A DNA stretch of 6,654 bases from NCBI GenBank assembly GCA_903916205.1, contig CAIWVX010000257.1, positions 1 through 6,654 of the forward strand, written 5' to 3'. Positions 1 to 5,339 of this stretch are shown one piece after another. Numbering within the stretch: the stretch's first letter is position 1; every line of letters begins with the position of its first letter. The position numbers and the translations under genes are program-made. The notes under the pieces were generated by a model that was given only the letters and a program-made list of their open reading frames with translations, was not told where the DNA came from and did not search any database. This DNA comes from an uncultured beta proteobacterium (GTDB lineage: Bacteria > Pseudomonadota > Gammaproteobacteria > Burkholderiales > Rhodocyclaceae).

Positions 1-55
1 AGGCACCGGATTTTGATTCCGGCATTCGAAGGTTCGAATCCTTCTTCCCCAGCCA
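1..55 (+). tRNA. tRNA-Gln (anticodon UUG), 5' end missing
   Basis: This is the 3' part of a glutamine tRNA, beginning in the D-arm; the acceptor 5' strand and most of the D-arm lie before the window. The anticodon stem is CCGGA (6-10) paired with TCCGG (18-22), around loop TTTTGAT with anticodon TTG at 13-15. The variable loop is 23-27. The T-arm is GAAGG (28-32), loop TTCGAAT (33-39) and CCTTC (40-44). The acceptor 3' strand TTCCCCA (45-51) is followed by discriminator G52 and an encoded CCA (53-55). Its position directly before prs matches the arrangement known in many beta- and gammaproteobacteria. Confidence 0.97.
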
Positions 56-71
56 TCTGATTTCTTTTTAG

Positions 72-108
72 TCGGGCAGGTAACATCTACCTGCCCGAGC
101 TGCTTTTA
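72..108 (+). terminator. Strong hairpin after tRNA-Gln, possible terminator or processing signal
   Basis: An 11-bp perfect stem (72-82 with 88-98, arm TCGGGCAGGTA) closes a 5-nt loop ACATC. The T-run that follows (CTTTTA, 103-108) is short and several bases from the stem, so termination may be partial. It could end the tRNA transcript, or mark the 3' boundary for tRNA processing while letting transcription continue into prs. No convincing separate prs promoter is visible between here and the start codon. Confidence 0.45.
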
Positions 109-128
109 CGGTGCCATTTCCCGGTGCC

Positions 129-133
129 GAGGG
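129..133 (+). promoter_or_regulatory. Ribosome binding site deciding the prs start
   Basis: GAGGG at 129-133 lies 9 nt before the ATG at 143. It directly abuts the in-frame ATG at 134, which is too close to be served by it. This supports the start at 143. Confidence 0.7.
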
Positions 134-142
134 ATGTACGAT

Positions 143-1093
143 ATGGCCTACGACAGCCTGATGGTATTCACTGGCAACGCCAACCCCAAATTGGCGGCTG
201 AAGTTGTCAGACGTTTGAACATTTCGCTCGGACGAGCCAATGTCGGGCGCTTTTCAGATGGTGAAATCACCGTCGAAATTCAGGAACATGTGCGCGGCAA
301 AGACGTTTTCATTCTTCAATCCACCTGTGCGCCGACCAATGAAAATTTGATGGAATTGCTGGTCATGGTCGATGCGCTCAAGCGTGCTTCTGCGGGTCGT
401 ATTACCGCCGCTATTCCCTATTTTGGTTATGCGCGCCAAGATCGCCGAGTGCGTTCCGAGCGGGTGCCGATTGCCGCTAAACTTGTCGCCGATCTATTGA
501 CCGCCGCTGGGGTTCATCGTGTGCTGACGATGGATCTTCACGCTGAGCAAATTCAGGGATTTTTCAATATCCCGGTTGATAACATTTACTCGTTGCCGAT
601 TATGCTGGCGGACGTGTGGAAAAAAAATTATTCAGACCTGATGGTTGTTTCGCCTGACGTCGGCGGCGTGATGCGTGCACGTGCGTTGGCAAAACGCCTT
701 GAGTGCGATCTGGCGATTATCGATAAACGACGTCCGAAGGCCAATGTGGCCGAGGTCATGAACATCATTGGTGATGTTGAAGGCCGTACCTGCGTCATCA
801 TGGACGATATGGTGGATACGGCCGGTACGCTGTGCAGGGCCGCCGCCGCACTGAAGGCGCATGGCGCTAAAAAAGTCTTAGCTTACTGTGTGCATCCGGT
901 GCTTTCCGGTGCGGCCGTTTCCCGCATCAATGAGTCGGTAATTGACGAGCTGGTTGTCACCGATACCATTCCGTTAAACAACGAGGCGCAAAATTCCTCG
1001 CGCATTCGCCAGTTGTCGGTCGCCGATGTGCTGGCCGAAACCATCCGCCGAATCAGTAATGAGGATTCGGTGTCATCCCTATTTATTGAATAG
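143..1093 (+). CDS. prs: Ribose-phosphate pyrophosphokinase (PRPP synthetase)
   Basis: This cytosolic enzyme transfers pyrophosphate from ATP to ribose 5-phosphate, making PRPP for purine, pyrimidine, NAD, histidine and tryptophan synthesis. The product is 316 aa, almost the length of E. coli Prs (315). Visible family motifs are the ATP-contacting RQDRR (98-102), the signature [11 protein letters not shown] (131-141, catalytic His133), the flexible catalytic loop around DKRRPKANV (194-202) and the PRPP-binding loop DDMVDTAGT (221-229). An in-frame ATG at 134 would add three residues, but RBS spacing and the typical betaproteobacterial N-terminus [11 protein letters not shown] favour 143. It follows tRNA-Gln and precedes rplY by 54 nt. 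No disruption is seen. Confidence 0.98.
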   Translation: MAYDSLMVFTGNANPKLAAEVVRRLNISLGRANVGRFSDGEITVEIQEHVRGKDVFILQSTCAPTNENLMELLVMVDALKRASAGRITAAIPYFGYARQDRRVRSERVPIAAKLVADLLTAAGVHRVLTMDLHAEQIQGFFNIPVDNIYSLPIMLADVWKKNYSDLMVVSPDVGGVMRARALAKRLECDLAIIDKRRPKANVAEVMNIIGDVEGRTCVIMDDMVDTAGTLCRAAAALKAHGAKKVLAYCVHPVLSGAAVSRINESVIDELVVTDTIPLNNEAQNSSRIRQLSVADVLAETIRRISNEDSVSSLFIE

Positions 1094-1104
1094 TTTTTCT
1101 AACC

Positions 1105-1126
1105 CCCTGACTGGTCGCGGTCAGGG
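1105..1126 (+). other. Hairpin in the prs-rplY spacer
   Basis: CCCTGAC (1105-1111) pairs with GTCAGGG (1120-1126). The stem can extend inwards by a T-G wobble and a G-C pair, leaving a GTCG tetraloop. No T-run follows, so it is a poor intrinsic terminator. It sits 10 nt before the rplY Shine-Dalgarno sequence and could affect mRNA stability or the relative output of the two genes. Pairing is seen; function is inference. Confidence 0.45.
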
Positions 1127-1136
1127 TTGTCTCACC

Positions 1137-1142
1137 AAGGAG
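1137..1142 (+). promoter_or_regulatory. Ribosome binding site deciding the rplY start
   Basis: AAGGAG ends 5 nt before the ATG at 1148. It rules out the in-frame TTG at 1127, which lies upstream of it and inside the hairpin region. Confidence 0.8.
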
Positions 1143-1147
1143 TTATC

Positions 1148-1768
1148 ATGAATTTTGAACTTAACGCGCAAAAACGCACTTTGCAGGGGTCCGGAGCGAG
1201 CCGCCGCCTGCGTCGTGCCAACAAAGTCCCAGGCATTATCTATGGCGGAGTCACCGCCCCGACGTCGATTGAACTCGATCACAACCCGCTGCTACTGGCC
1301 TTACGCAAAGAGGCTTTTCACGCTTCGGTGCTAACGCTGACAATCGATGGCGTTGTTGAAACGGTGCTCTTGCGTGATTCACAAATGCACCCCTATAAGC
1401 CTTTAGTGCTGCACGTCGATTTTCTGCGTGTGGACACCACCCGGGCCATTCACCAAAAAGTGCCGTTGCATTTTATCAATGCGGATATCGCCCCCGGAGT
1501 AAAACTTAATGGTGGCGCGGTAACCCATGCTCTGGTTGAAATTGACGTAACGTGTTTGCCGCAAGATCTGCCGCCCTTCATCGAAGTCGACCTGAAGTCG
1601 ATGCAAATAGGCCACACGCTCCACGTTTCACAGCTCACTTTCCCATCGGGCGTTAAACCTGTGTCGCATGGTAATGATGATCCGTTGGTCGTGGCGATCT
1701 CGCTCAAGAGGGTTGCGGCGGTGGCCGCTGAAGGTGAAGAAGCCGCAACGCCTACCCCTGCGGCCTGA
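1148..1768 (+). CDS. rplY: 50S ribosomal protein L25 / general stress protein Ctc
   Basis: This large-subunit protein binds 5S rRNA. The product is 206 aa, the two-domain Ctc/TL5 form rather than the short E. coli form of about 94 aa. The N-terminal 5S-binding beta-barrel covers about residues 1-93, with recognisable segments GSGASRRLRRANKVPGIIYGG (14-34) and LLRDSQMHPYK (74-84). The C-terminal TL5-type domain covers about 94-190 and includes VPLHFINADIAPGVKLNGG (105-123). An Ala/Pro/Glu-rich tail follows (190-206). The start is fixed by the AAGGAG five bases upstream. It lies between prs and pth, the usual betaproteobacterial order, and links nucleotide supply to translation genes. No anomalies are seen. 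Confidence 0.96.
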   Translation: MNFELNAQKRTLQGSGASRRLRRANKVPGIIYGGVTAPTSIELDHNPLLLALRKEAFHASVLTLTIDGVVETVLLRDSQMHPYKPLVLHVDFLRVDTTRAIHQKVPLHFINADIAPGVKLNGGAVTHALVEIDVTCLPQDLPPFIEVDLKSMQIGHTLHVSQLTFPSGVKPVSHGNDDPLVVAISLKRVAAVAAEGEEAATPTPAA

Positions 1769-1788
1769 TTGTCAGAATGGATGCTGAG

Positions 1789-1827
1789 CCGTCGCCGGTT
1801 TTTAGCCAGCGGCGGTTTTTCATTTTT
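1789..1827 (+). terminator. Terminator-like hairpin between rplY and pth
   Basis: CCGTCGCCGG (1789-1798) pairs with CCAGCGGCGG (1806-1815), with one T-G wobble and one C-A mismatch, around loop TTTTTAG. TTTTT (1816-1820) and a second TTTTT (1823-1827) follow. This has the shape of a rho-independent terminator. The defects in the stem suggest partial read-through into pth, which has no obvious promoter of its own. Confidence 0.6.
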
Positions 1828-1841
1828 CGGAGTGACATCCC

Positions 1842-2405
1842 ATGACGCCTCCACGCCTGATTGTTGGTCTCGGTAATCCCGGTGGCGAATACGCGGATAA
1901 CCGCCATAATCTCGGGTTTTGGTTTGTTGACCGTCTGGCGTTAGACCTCAAAATATCGCTTGCTCCACAGAGCAAGTTTTATGGTCGTGTTGGGCGGATG
2001 GACGATCTTTGGCTTTTGCAGCCGACTACTTTCATGAACCGCTCGGGTCAATCTGTGTTGGCACTGGCTAATTTTTACAAAATTCTACCGGATGAAATTC
2101 TGGTCGTTCATGATGAGCTTGACCTTCAACCGGGCCGTATTCGTCTAAAACAAGGTGGCGCTAATGGCGGACACAACGGCTTAAAGGACATCCAGGCGCG
2201 ACTTTCAGTGCCTGATTTCTGGCGTTTGCGCCTAGGCATCGGGCACCCCGGTGAGCGCAGTGAAGTCGTCAATTACGTCCTCAAAGCACCACGCAAAGAA
2301 GATCTGGATTTGATTGACCGGGCGCTTGATCGTTGCCTTCTGGCTTGGCCGAAACTCGCCTCAGGCGATTATGAGGCCGCTCAGCGCCTGCTTCACACCC
2401 AATGA
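1842..2405 (+). CDS. pth: Peptidyl-tRNA hydrolase
   Basis: This cytosolic enzyme releases tRNA from peptidyl-tRNAs that drop off the ribosome by cleaving the ester bond. The product is 187 aa, close to E. coli Pth (194). The signature [18 protein letters not shown] (6-23) carries Asn12 and catalytic His22. Other active-site elements are TTFMNRSG (62-69, with Asn66), HDELDL (90-95, Asp91) and [11 protein letters not shown] (105-115, with His111 and Asn112 matching E. coli His113 and Asn114). A GGAG at 1829-1832 lies 9 nt before the ATG. It closes the prs-rplY-pth block. In many relatives ychF follows, but here the next gene converges from the other strand. Confidence 0.97.
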   Translation: MTPPRLIVGLGNPGGEYADNRHNLGFWFVDRLALDLKISLAPQSKFYGRVGRMDDLWLLQPTTFMNRSGQSVLALANFYKILPDEILVVHDELDLQPGRIRLKQGGANGGHNGLKDIQARLSVPDFWRLRLGIGHPGERSEVVNYVLKAPRKEDLDLIDRALDRCLLAWPKLASGDYEAAQRLLHTQ

Positions 2406-2424
2406 TGCGGAGGGGTACCCGCAT
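2405..2424. terminator. Hairpin between the convergent pth and kinase genes
   Basis: ATGCGG (2405-2410) pairs with CCGCAT (2419-2424) around loop AGGGGTAC, filling the 19-nt gap between the two stop codons. Neither strand has a proper T-run after it, so its strength as a bidirectional terminator is uncertain. Confidence 0.35.
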
Positions 2425-3771
2425 TTAGGGCAGCGGTGCGTTCTTTAATTCAATGCTCGCTTCGAGTCCTCCGTCGCGGGCATCGGATAAGCGTAAGGTC
2501 GTACCGTGGAGGTCGGCAATGCGGGCGACAATGGCTAAGCCGAGTCCGCTGCCCGGCTGTTCTGATGGGTTGAGGCGGTGGAAGCGGTTGAGGACGTTTT
2601 CTCGATCTTCAAGCGCGATGCCTGGCCCGCTATCGGTGACGCGCAGCAGGCAACTGTGCTCATTACGGATAATTTCAACGCGAACTCGGCCCTCGGCTGG
2701 GGTATAGCGGATAGCGTTGTCGACCAAGTTGCGGATTAGCACGCACAGCCATTCGCTTTGCCCGATAACATGACAGTGATCGGTGGCCAATAGCTCGAAA
2801 TCGAGGTGTTTGTCGAGAATTGGGCCGCCAAGTTCGGCGCAAACAGAGGCGGCGACAGCTGACAGATCAAGGAGCGTTGGGCTAGGCAAGCCCGATTCGG
2901 GATCGAGCCGAGCGAGAAGCAACATTTTATCAACCAGCAATGAGGCGCGGGTCAAGCCACTTTGCAATTGCGCCAGTGATTTGTTGCGCTCATCCTCGTC
3001 ACGTGCACGCAAGGCCACCTGCAGTTGCGCCTGCAAGGCGGCCAGTGGAGTTCGTAGTTCATGAGCGGCATCGGCGGTGAAGCGGCGCTCACCTTCAAGC
3101 GCTATTTCAACACGACGAAAAAGGCTGTTAAGGGCATCTAGCATGGCCCGCACTTCTTCGGGGGCGGTGGTCGGGTGCAGCGCCTGTAATTGCTGCGGGT
3201 CACGACGGGAAATCAGTTGAGCAATGCTATTTAGCGAAGTCAAACTGCGGCGCGTGGCTAGCCAGACGAGGAAGCCAATAAGCGGCAGACCAAAGAGCGC
3301 GGGCAAGAGCAGTCGTTGTGCAATGTGGCGGACTAAATCTTCTCGTAAAAGTTGATTTTCACTGACTTGGACTTGATAAGCATGAGCTTTGTCCCACTGG
3401 CTGAAATAACGCCAGTTCGCGCCATCCTCATGCGCGGTTTCGGTAAATCCGTCGGTGCTGGTTAAGGGCGTTTCTGGTGAATTTGTAGAATGCAGCATCA
3501 GTTGCCCATCGGCCCGCCAAATCTGAAAAAGTAAGTGACGCTGATATTTGCGCGTGGCCTCGCCGAGTTCATCCACGTCGTTATCTTCCATGGTACTGGT
3601 GAGTGCCAGCAAGGTTTGCGTGGCTTGAATCAGTTGCGCATCAAACAATTCATCGACCTCGTGACTGACGTCGATATAACTCCAAATCATTGACACCGAC
3701 CAGGCGACAGTAACGCCGCCAAGCAAGAGCACCAGAAGACGCCGACGCAGGGAAAACCAGACGGTGGTCAT
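2425..3771 (-). CDS. Sensor histidine kinase, QseC-like
   Basis: This is an inner-membrane two-component sensor of 448 aa, nearly the length of E. coli QseC (449). TM1 spans about 11-30, followed by a periplasmic sensor region (about 32-150) that begins VDELFDAQL, very like QseC (VDELFDTQL). TM2 spans about 153-171 and a HAMP-like linker 172-225. The HisKA H-box RRFTADAAHELRTPLAAL (229-246) has phosphoacceptor His237. In the ATPase domain, the N-box is RNLVDNAIRYTP (347-358), G1 is DSGPGI (380-385) and G2 is GSGLGLAI (407-414), so all catalytic boxes are present. Its ATG overlaps the regulator's stop as ATGA (3768-3771), implying translational coupling. The resemblance to QseC is from memory; PmrB- or TctE-like alternatives are possible and the signal is unknown. 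Confidence 0.93.
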   Translation of the reverse strand: MTTVWFSLRRRLLVLLLGGVTVAWSVSMIWSYIDVSHEVDELFDAQLIQATQTLLALTSTMEDNDVDELGEATRKYQRHLLFQIWRADGQLMLHSTNSPETPLTSTDGFTETAHEDGANWRYFSQWDKAHAYQVQVSENQLLREDLVRHIAQRLLLPALFGLPLIGFLVWLATRRSLTSLNSIAQLISRRDPQQLQALHPTTAPEEVRAMLDALNSLFRRVEIALEGERRFTADAAHELRTPLAALQAQLQVALRARDEDERNKSLAQLQSGLTRASLLVDKMLLLARLDPESGLPSPTLLDLSAVAASVCAELGGPILDKHLDFELLATDHCHVIGQSEWLCVLIRNLVDNAIRYTPAEGRVRVEIIRNEHSCLLRVTDSGPGIALEDRENVLNRFHRLNPSEQPGSGLGLAIVARIADLHGTTLRLSDARDGGLEASIELKNAPLP

Positions 3772-4424
3772 TTGGCGATTGAGTAACCGACGCCACGCAA
3801 GGTACGAATCAACTCACTGCCCAATTTTTTGCGGAGATGATGAATATGCACTTCAAGCGCATTGCTTTCAGGCTCATCCTGCCAACCATAAAGCGCTTGT
3901 TCAAGCTGCGGCCGAGTTAGTACCCGACCGCTATTTTCGAGCAGAACCTGAAGCAGCGAAAATTCGCGCCCGGAAAGATCAATGTATTTATCCCCCAGCA
4001 TGACACTTCGCCCGGCGGGGTCAAGTGTCAGTTCACCGCAGCGCAGCAAGGGCGTGCAGCGGCCGGCACTACGCCGGATCAGCGCCCGAATGCGTGCCGA
4101 GAGTTCATCGAGGTCGATGGGTTTGACGAGGTAGTCGTCTGCTCCGCAATCCAGCCCAAGAACCTTGTCGGTGGTTGCATCACGCGCTGTCAGAATCAGA
4201 ATCGGCGTGGCCTGCTGGCGCGTTCGCGCCCGGGTTAACACCTCAATCCCAGAAATTTTTGGCAAGCCCAGATCAAGCACGACTAAATCAAACGCCTCAG
4301 TCTGCAAGACTTGATCTGCCACGAGTCCATCCTGGACCCAATCAACAGTAAACCCAAATTGACGCACACCCACAGCTAGGCCATCACCGAGTTGGGAATC
4401 ATCTTCGACAAGTAGTATTCGCAT
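3768..4424 (-). CDS. OmpR-family response regulator, QseB-like
   Basis: This cytoplasmic DNA-binding regulator is 218 aa (E. coli QseB is 219). The receiver domain (1-118) has acidic pocket residues Glu7, Asp8 and Asp9, phosphoacceptor Asp51 in VVLDLGLP, Thr79 and Lys101 in LVKPIDLDE. The OmpR/PhoB winged helix (about 125-218) ends in SNALEVHIHHLRKKLG (187-202) and IRTLRGVGYSIAK, nearly superimposable on QseB. It shares a 4-nt overlap with the partner kinase gene, which should phosphorylate Asp51. No Shine-Dalgarno sequence is seen before the ATG; a TAAAAT six bases upstream raises the possibility of a leaderless mRNA. The target genes cannot be read from this window. QseB/PmrA-type naming is by resemblance only. 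Confidence 0.94.
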   Translation of the reverse strand: MRILLVEDDSQLGDGLAVGVRQFGFTVDWVQDGLVADQVLQTEAFDLVVLDLGLPKISGIEVLTRARTRQQATPILILTARDATTDKVLGLDCGADDYLVKPIDLDELSARIRALIRRSAGRCTPLLRCGELTLDPAGRSVMLGDKYIDLSGREFSLLQVLLENSGRVLTRPQLEQALYGWQDEPESNALEVHIHHLRKKLGSELIRTLRGVGYSIAK

Positions 4425-4485
4425 GACGGAATTTTAGCGTTTTGATAGGGAGGGCAAAATATTTTCAGTGAAAAAATCAAGCCGA
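4425..4485 (-). promoter_or_regulatory. 61-nt spacer with possible regulator promoter
   Basis: Reading the minus strand, a -10-like TAAAAT (4436-4431) lies six bases before the regulator ATG. A weak -35-like TTTTGC or TTTGCC (about 4459-4453) precedes it with 16-17 nt spacing. The palindrome AAAATATTTT (4456-4465) overlaps the -35 region and could be an operator. A run of six T follows the stop of the upstream gene, but no stem precedes it, so no terminator is called. The motifs are visible; promoter activity is inference. Confidence 0.35.
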
Positions 4486-5046
4486 TCAGCGCAGCAATTT
4501 AGCCAATTCCAGCGCGTCCATCAGGACAATTCCCTCTTCTGCAACGTAACGCTGGGCTTTGTCCGCCATGTGCGTAACGCAAACGTAGCGCGCTTCACGC
4601 GCCTCCTGCGCCTCTCGCTCGGCCACCAGTTGGCGCAAGGGTTCAACACCGTGACTCATGGCTTTCCAGCGCTTGCAACTGACCAATGTTGTACGTCCCG
4701 CTTTAACCAGAACAAAATCTACAGCACCATTGGCGCGTGTCACTTCAAATCCCTGACGCTTGAAACCTTCTTCCATCATTGCAGAAAAGTCGCGCCAAGA
4801 CATCGCCATAACGGCCTCAAGCGTGCGCTCGATGCGCCCGGCACTCGGAATATCACGTTTCTTCCAGAACGAGATGGCCGCGATTACCAGAAAAGGAAAC
4901 GCCATGCTCATCACCGGAAACGCATATTTCTCAAATACAATCAAGCGACCAACAAGCGCAAAGCCGCCCGCAACAAGCGCGCTAACCCACCACGGCGAGC
5001 GCAGCAGCGTAGCAAATATTGATCTTTCAGACATTTTAAATCGCAC
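4486..5046 (-). CDS. Membrane-anchored Mrr-like restriction endonuclease-fold protein
   Basis: The product is 186 aa from the GTG at 5046. Two hydrophobic helices (about 19-38 and 42-61) form a hairpin flanked by basic residues on both ends, which predicts a cytoplasmic C-terminal domain. That domain (about 75-186) resembles the Mrr_cat/PD-(D/E)xK fold: MSWRDFSAMMEEGFKRQGFEV (82-102), Asp110 in GAVDFVLV, then LVSCKRWK with Lys125. The usual Gln or Glu two residues before the lysine is Ser123, so catalysis is uncertain. AAGAGG (5058-5053) lies 6 nt before this GTG. An ATG at 5034 (182 aa) and a GTG at 5070 (194 aa) are alternatives lacking a good RBS. It may cleave or merely bind nucleic acid near the membrane; its role is unknown. 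It is co-directional with the two-component genes. Confidence 0.82.
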   Translation of the reverse strand: MRFKMSERSIFATLLRSPWWVSALVAGGFALVGRLIVFEKYAFPVMSMAFPFLVIAAISFWKKRDIPSAGRIERTLEAVMAMSWRDFSAMMEEGFKRQGFEVTRANGAVDFVLVKAGRTTLVSCKRWKAMSHGVEPLRQLVAEREAQEAREARYVCVTHMADKAQRYVAEEGIVLMDALELAKLLR

Positions 5047-5052
5047 GAATAA

Positions 5053-5058
5053 CCTCTT
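5053..5058 (-). promoter_or_regulatory. Ribosome binding site deciding the Mrr-like start
   Basis: AAGAGG on the minus strand lies 6 nt before the GTG at 5046 and 18 nt before the ATG at 5034. This spacing favours the GTG start. Confidence 0.5.
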
Positions 5059-5100
5059 GACTTGTAACACGGCGGTAACTAACCCGCTGTGAAAAATAAC

Positions 5101-5130
5101 AACTCAGGTCGATGCAATGATCTGAGTTTT
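5101..5130. terminator. Bidirectional terminator-like hairpin in the divergent region
   Basis: AACTCAGGTC (5101-5110) pairs with GATCTGAGTT (5119-5128) with one G-T wobble, around an 8-nt loop. On the plus strand the stem runs into TTTT (5127-5130). On the minus strand it is followed by GTTATTTTTC (5100-5091). No gene obviously ends here. It lies 55 nt upstream of the Mrr-like start, so it may be a leader attenuator or the 3' end of an unannotated small RNA. Confidence 0.45.
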
Positions 5131-5218
5131 AATGAAAACCATAAAATCTGCGCACAGAAAAATGAGCCTGCCGAAATTTTAGTTCATAAAATACAAATGA
5201 AGTCATTAACGTCGTTTT

Positions 5219-5249
5219 TTGAAAACCAATCACGACTTTGGCTGTATCC
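5219..5249 (+). promoter_or_regulatory. Possible hflX promoter
   Basis: TTGAAA (5219-5224) matches five of six -35 consensus bases and TATCCT (5244-5249) four of six -10 bases. The 19-nt spacer is longer than optimal. It lies about 90 nt before the hflX start. This is a weak call made by eye. Confidence 0.25.
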
Positions 5250-5339
5250 TCGTTGCCAAGCAACGTCATGCAATTCCTTCGTCGGGATTTTTCACCGTTC
5301 CTAACCCGACTTTACCCATCGCCGAAGAAACCCTTATTT

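Larger units (their letters stand above)
5047..5339. other. Divergent AT-rich intergenic region
   Basis: These 293 nt separate the Mrr-like gene (minus) from hflX (plus). Short open frames exist, but none has a good RBS or recognisable protein, so I call no gene. The region holds the RBS of the Mrr-like gene, a terminator-like hairpin at 5101-5130, several TAAAAT or TATCCT -10-like hexamers on both strands, and a small hairpin CGTTGC-CAA-GCAACG at 5251-5265. Promoters for both flanking genes should lie here. Confidence 0.6.

Noticed and set aside
1450..1854. 134-codon open frame on the minus strand opposite rplY
   Set aside because: It covers the well-supported rplY reading frame and the pth start, and its translation shows no family features.
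2453..3064. Plus-strand open frames opposite the kinase gene
   Set aside because: They are Ser/Arg-rich translations typical of antisense frames, and the kinase has all its catalytic boxes in the other strand.
4471..4490. Six-T run after the stop of the Mrr-like gene as a terminator
   Set aside because: No stable stem could be found immediately before the T-run on the minus strand.
4468..5022. Long open frame on the plus strand opposite the Mrr-like gene
   Set aside because: It is antisense to a protein with recognisable membrane helices and nuclease-fold motifs. Its own translation is rich in His, Arg, Asn and Gln without domain features, and it has no RBS.
5219..5245. Heat-shock (sigma-32) promoter for hflX
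   Set aside because: TTGAAA fits part of the -35 element, but no CCCCAT-like -10 occurs at the expected 13-14 nt spacing.
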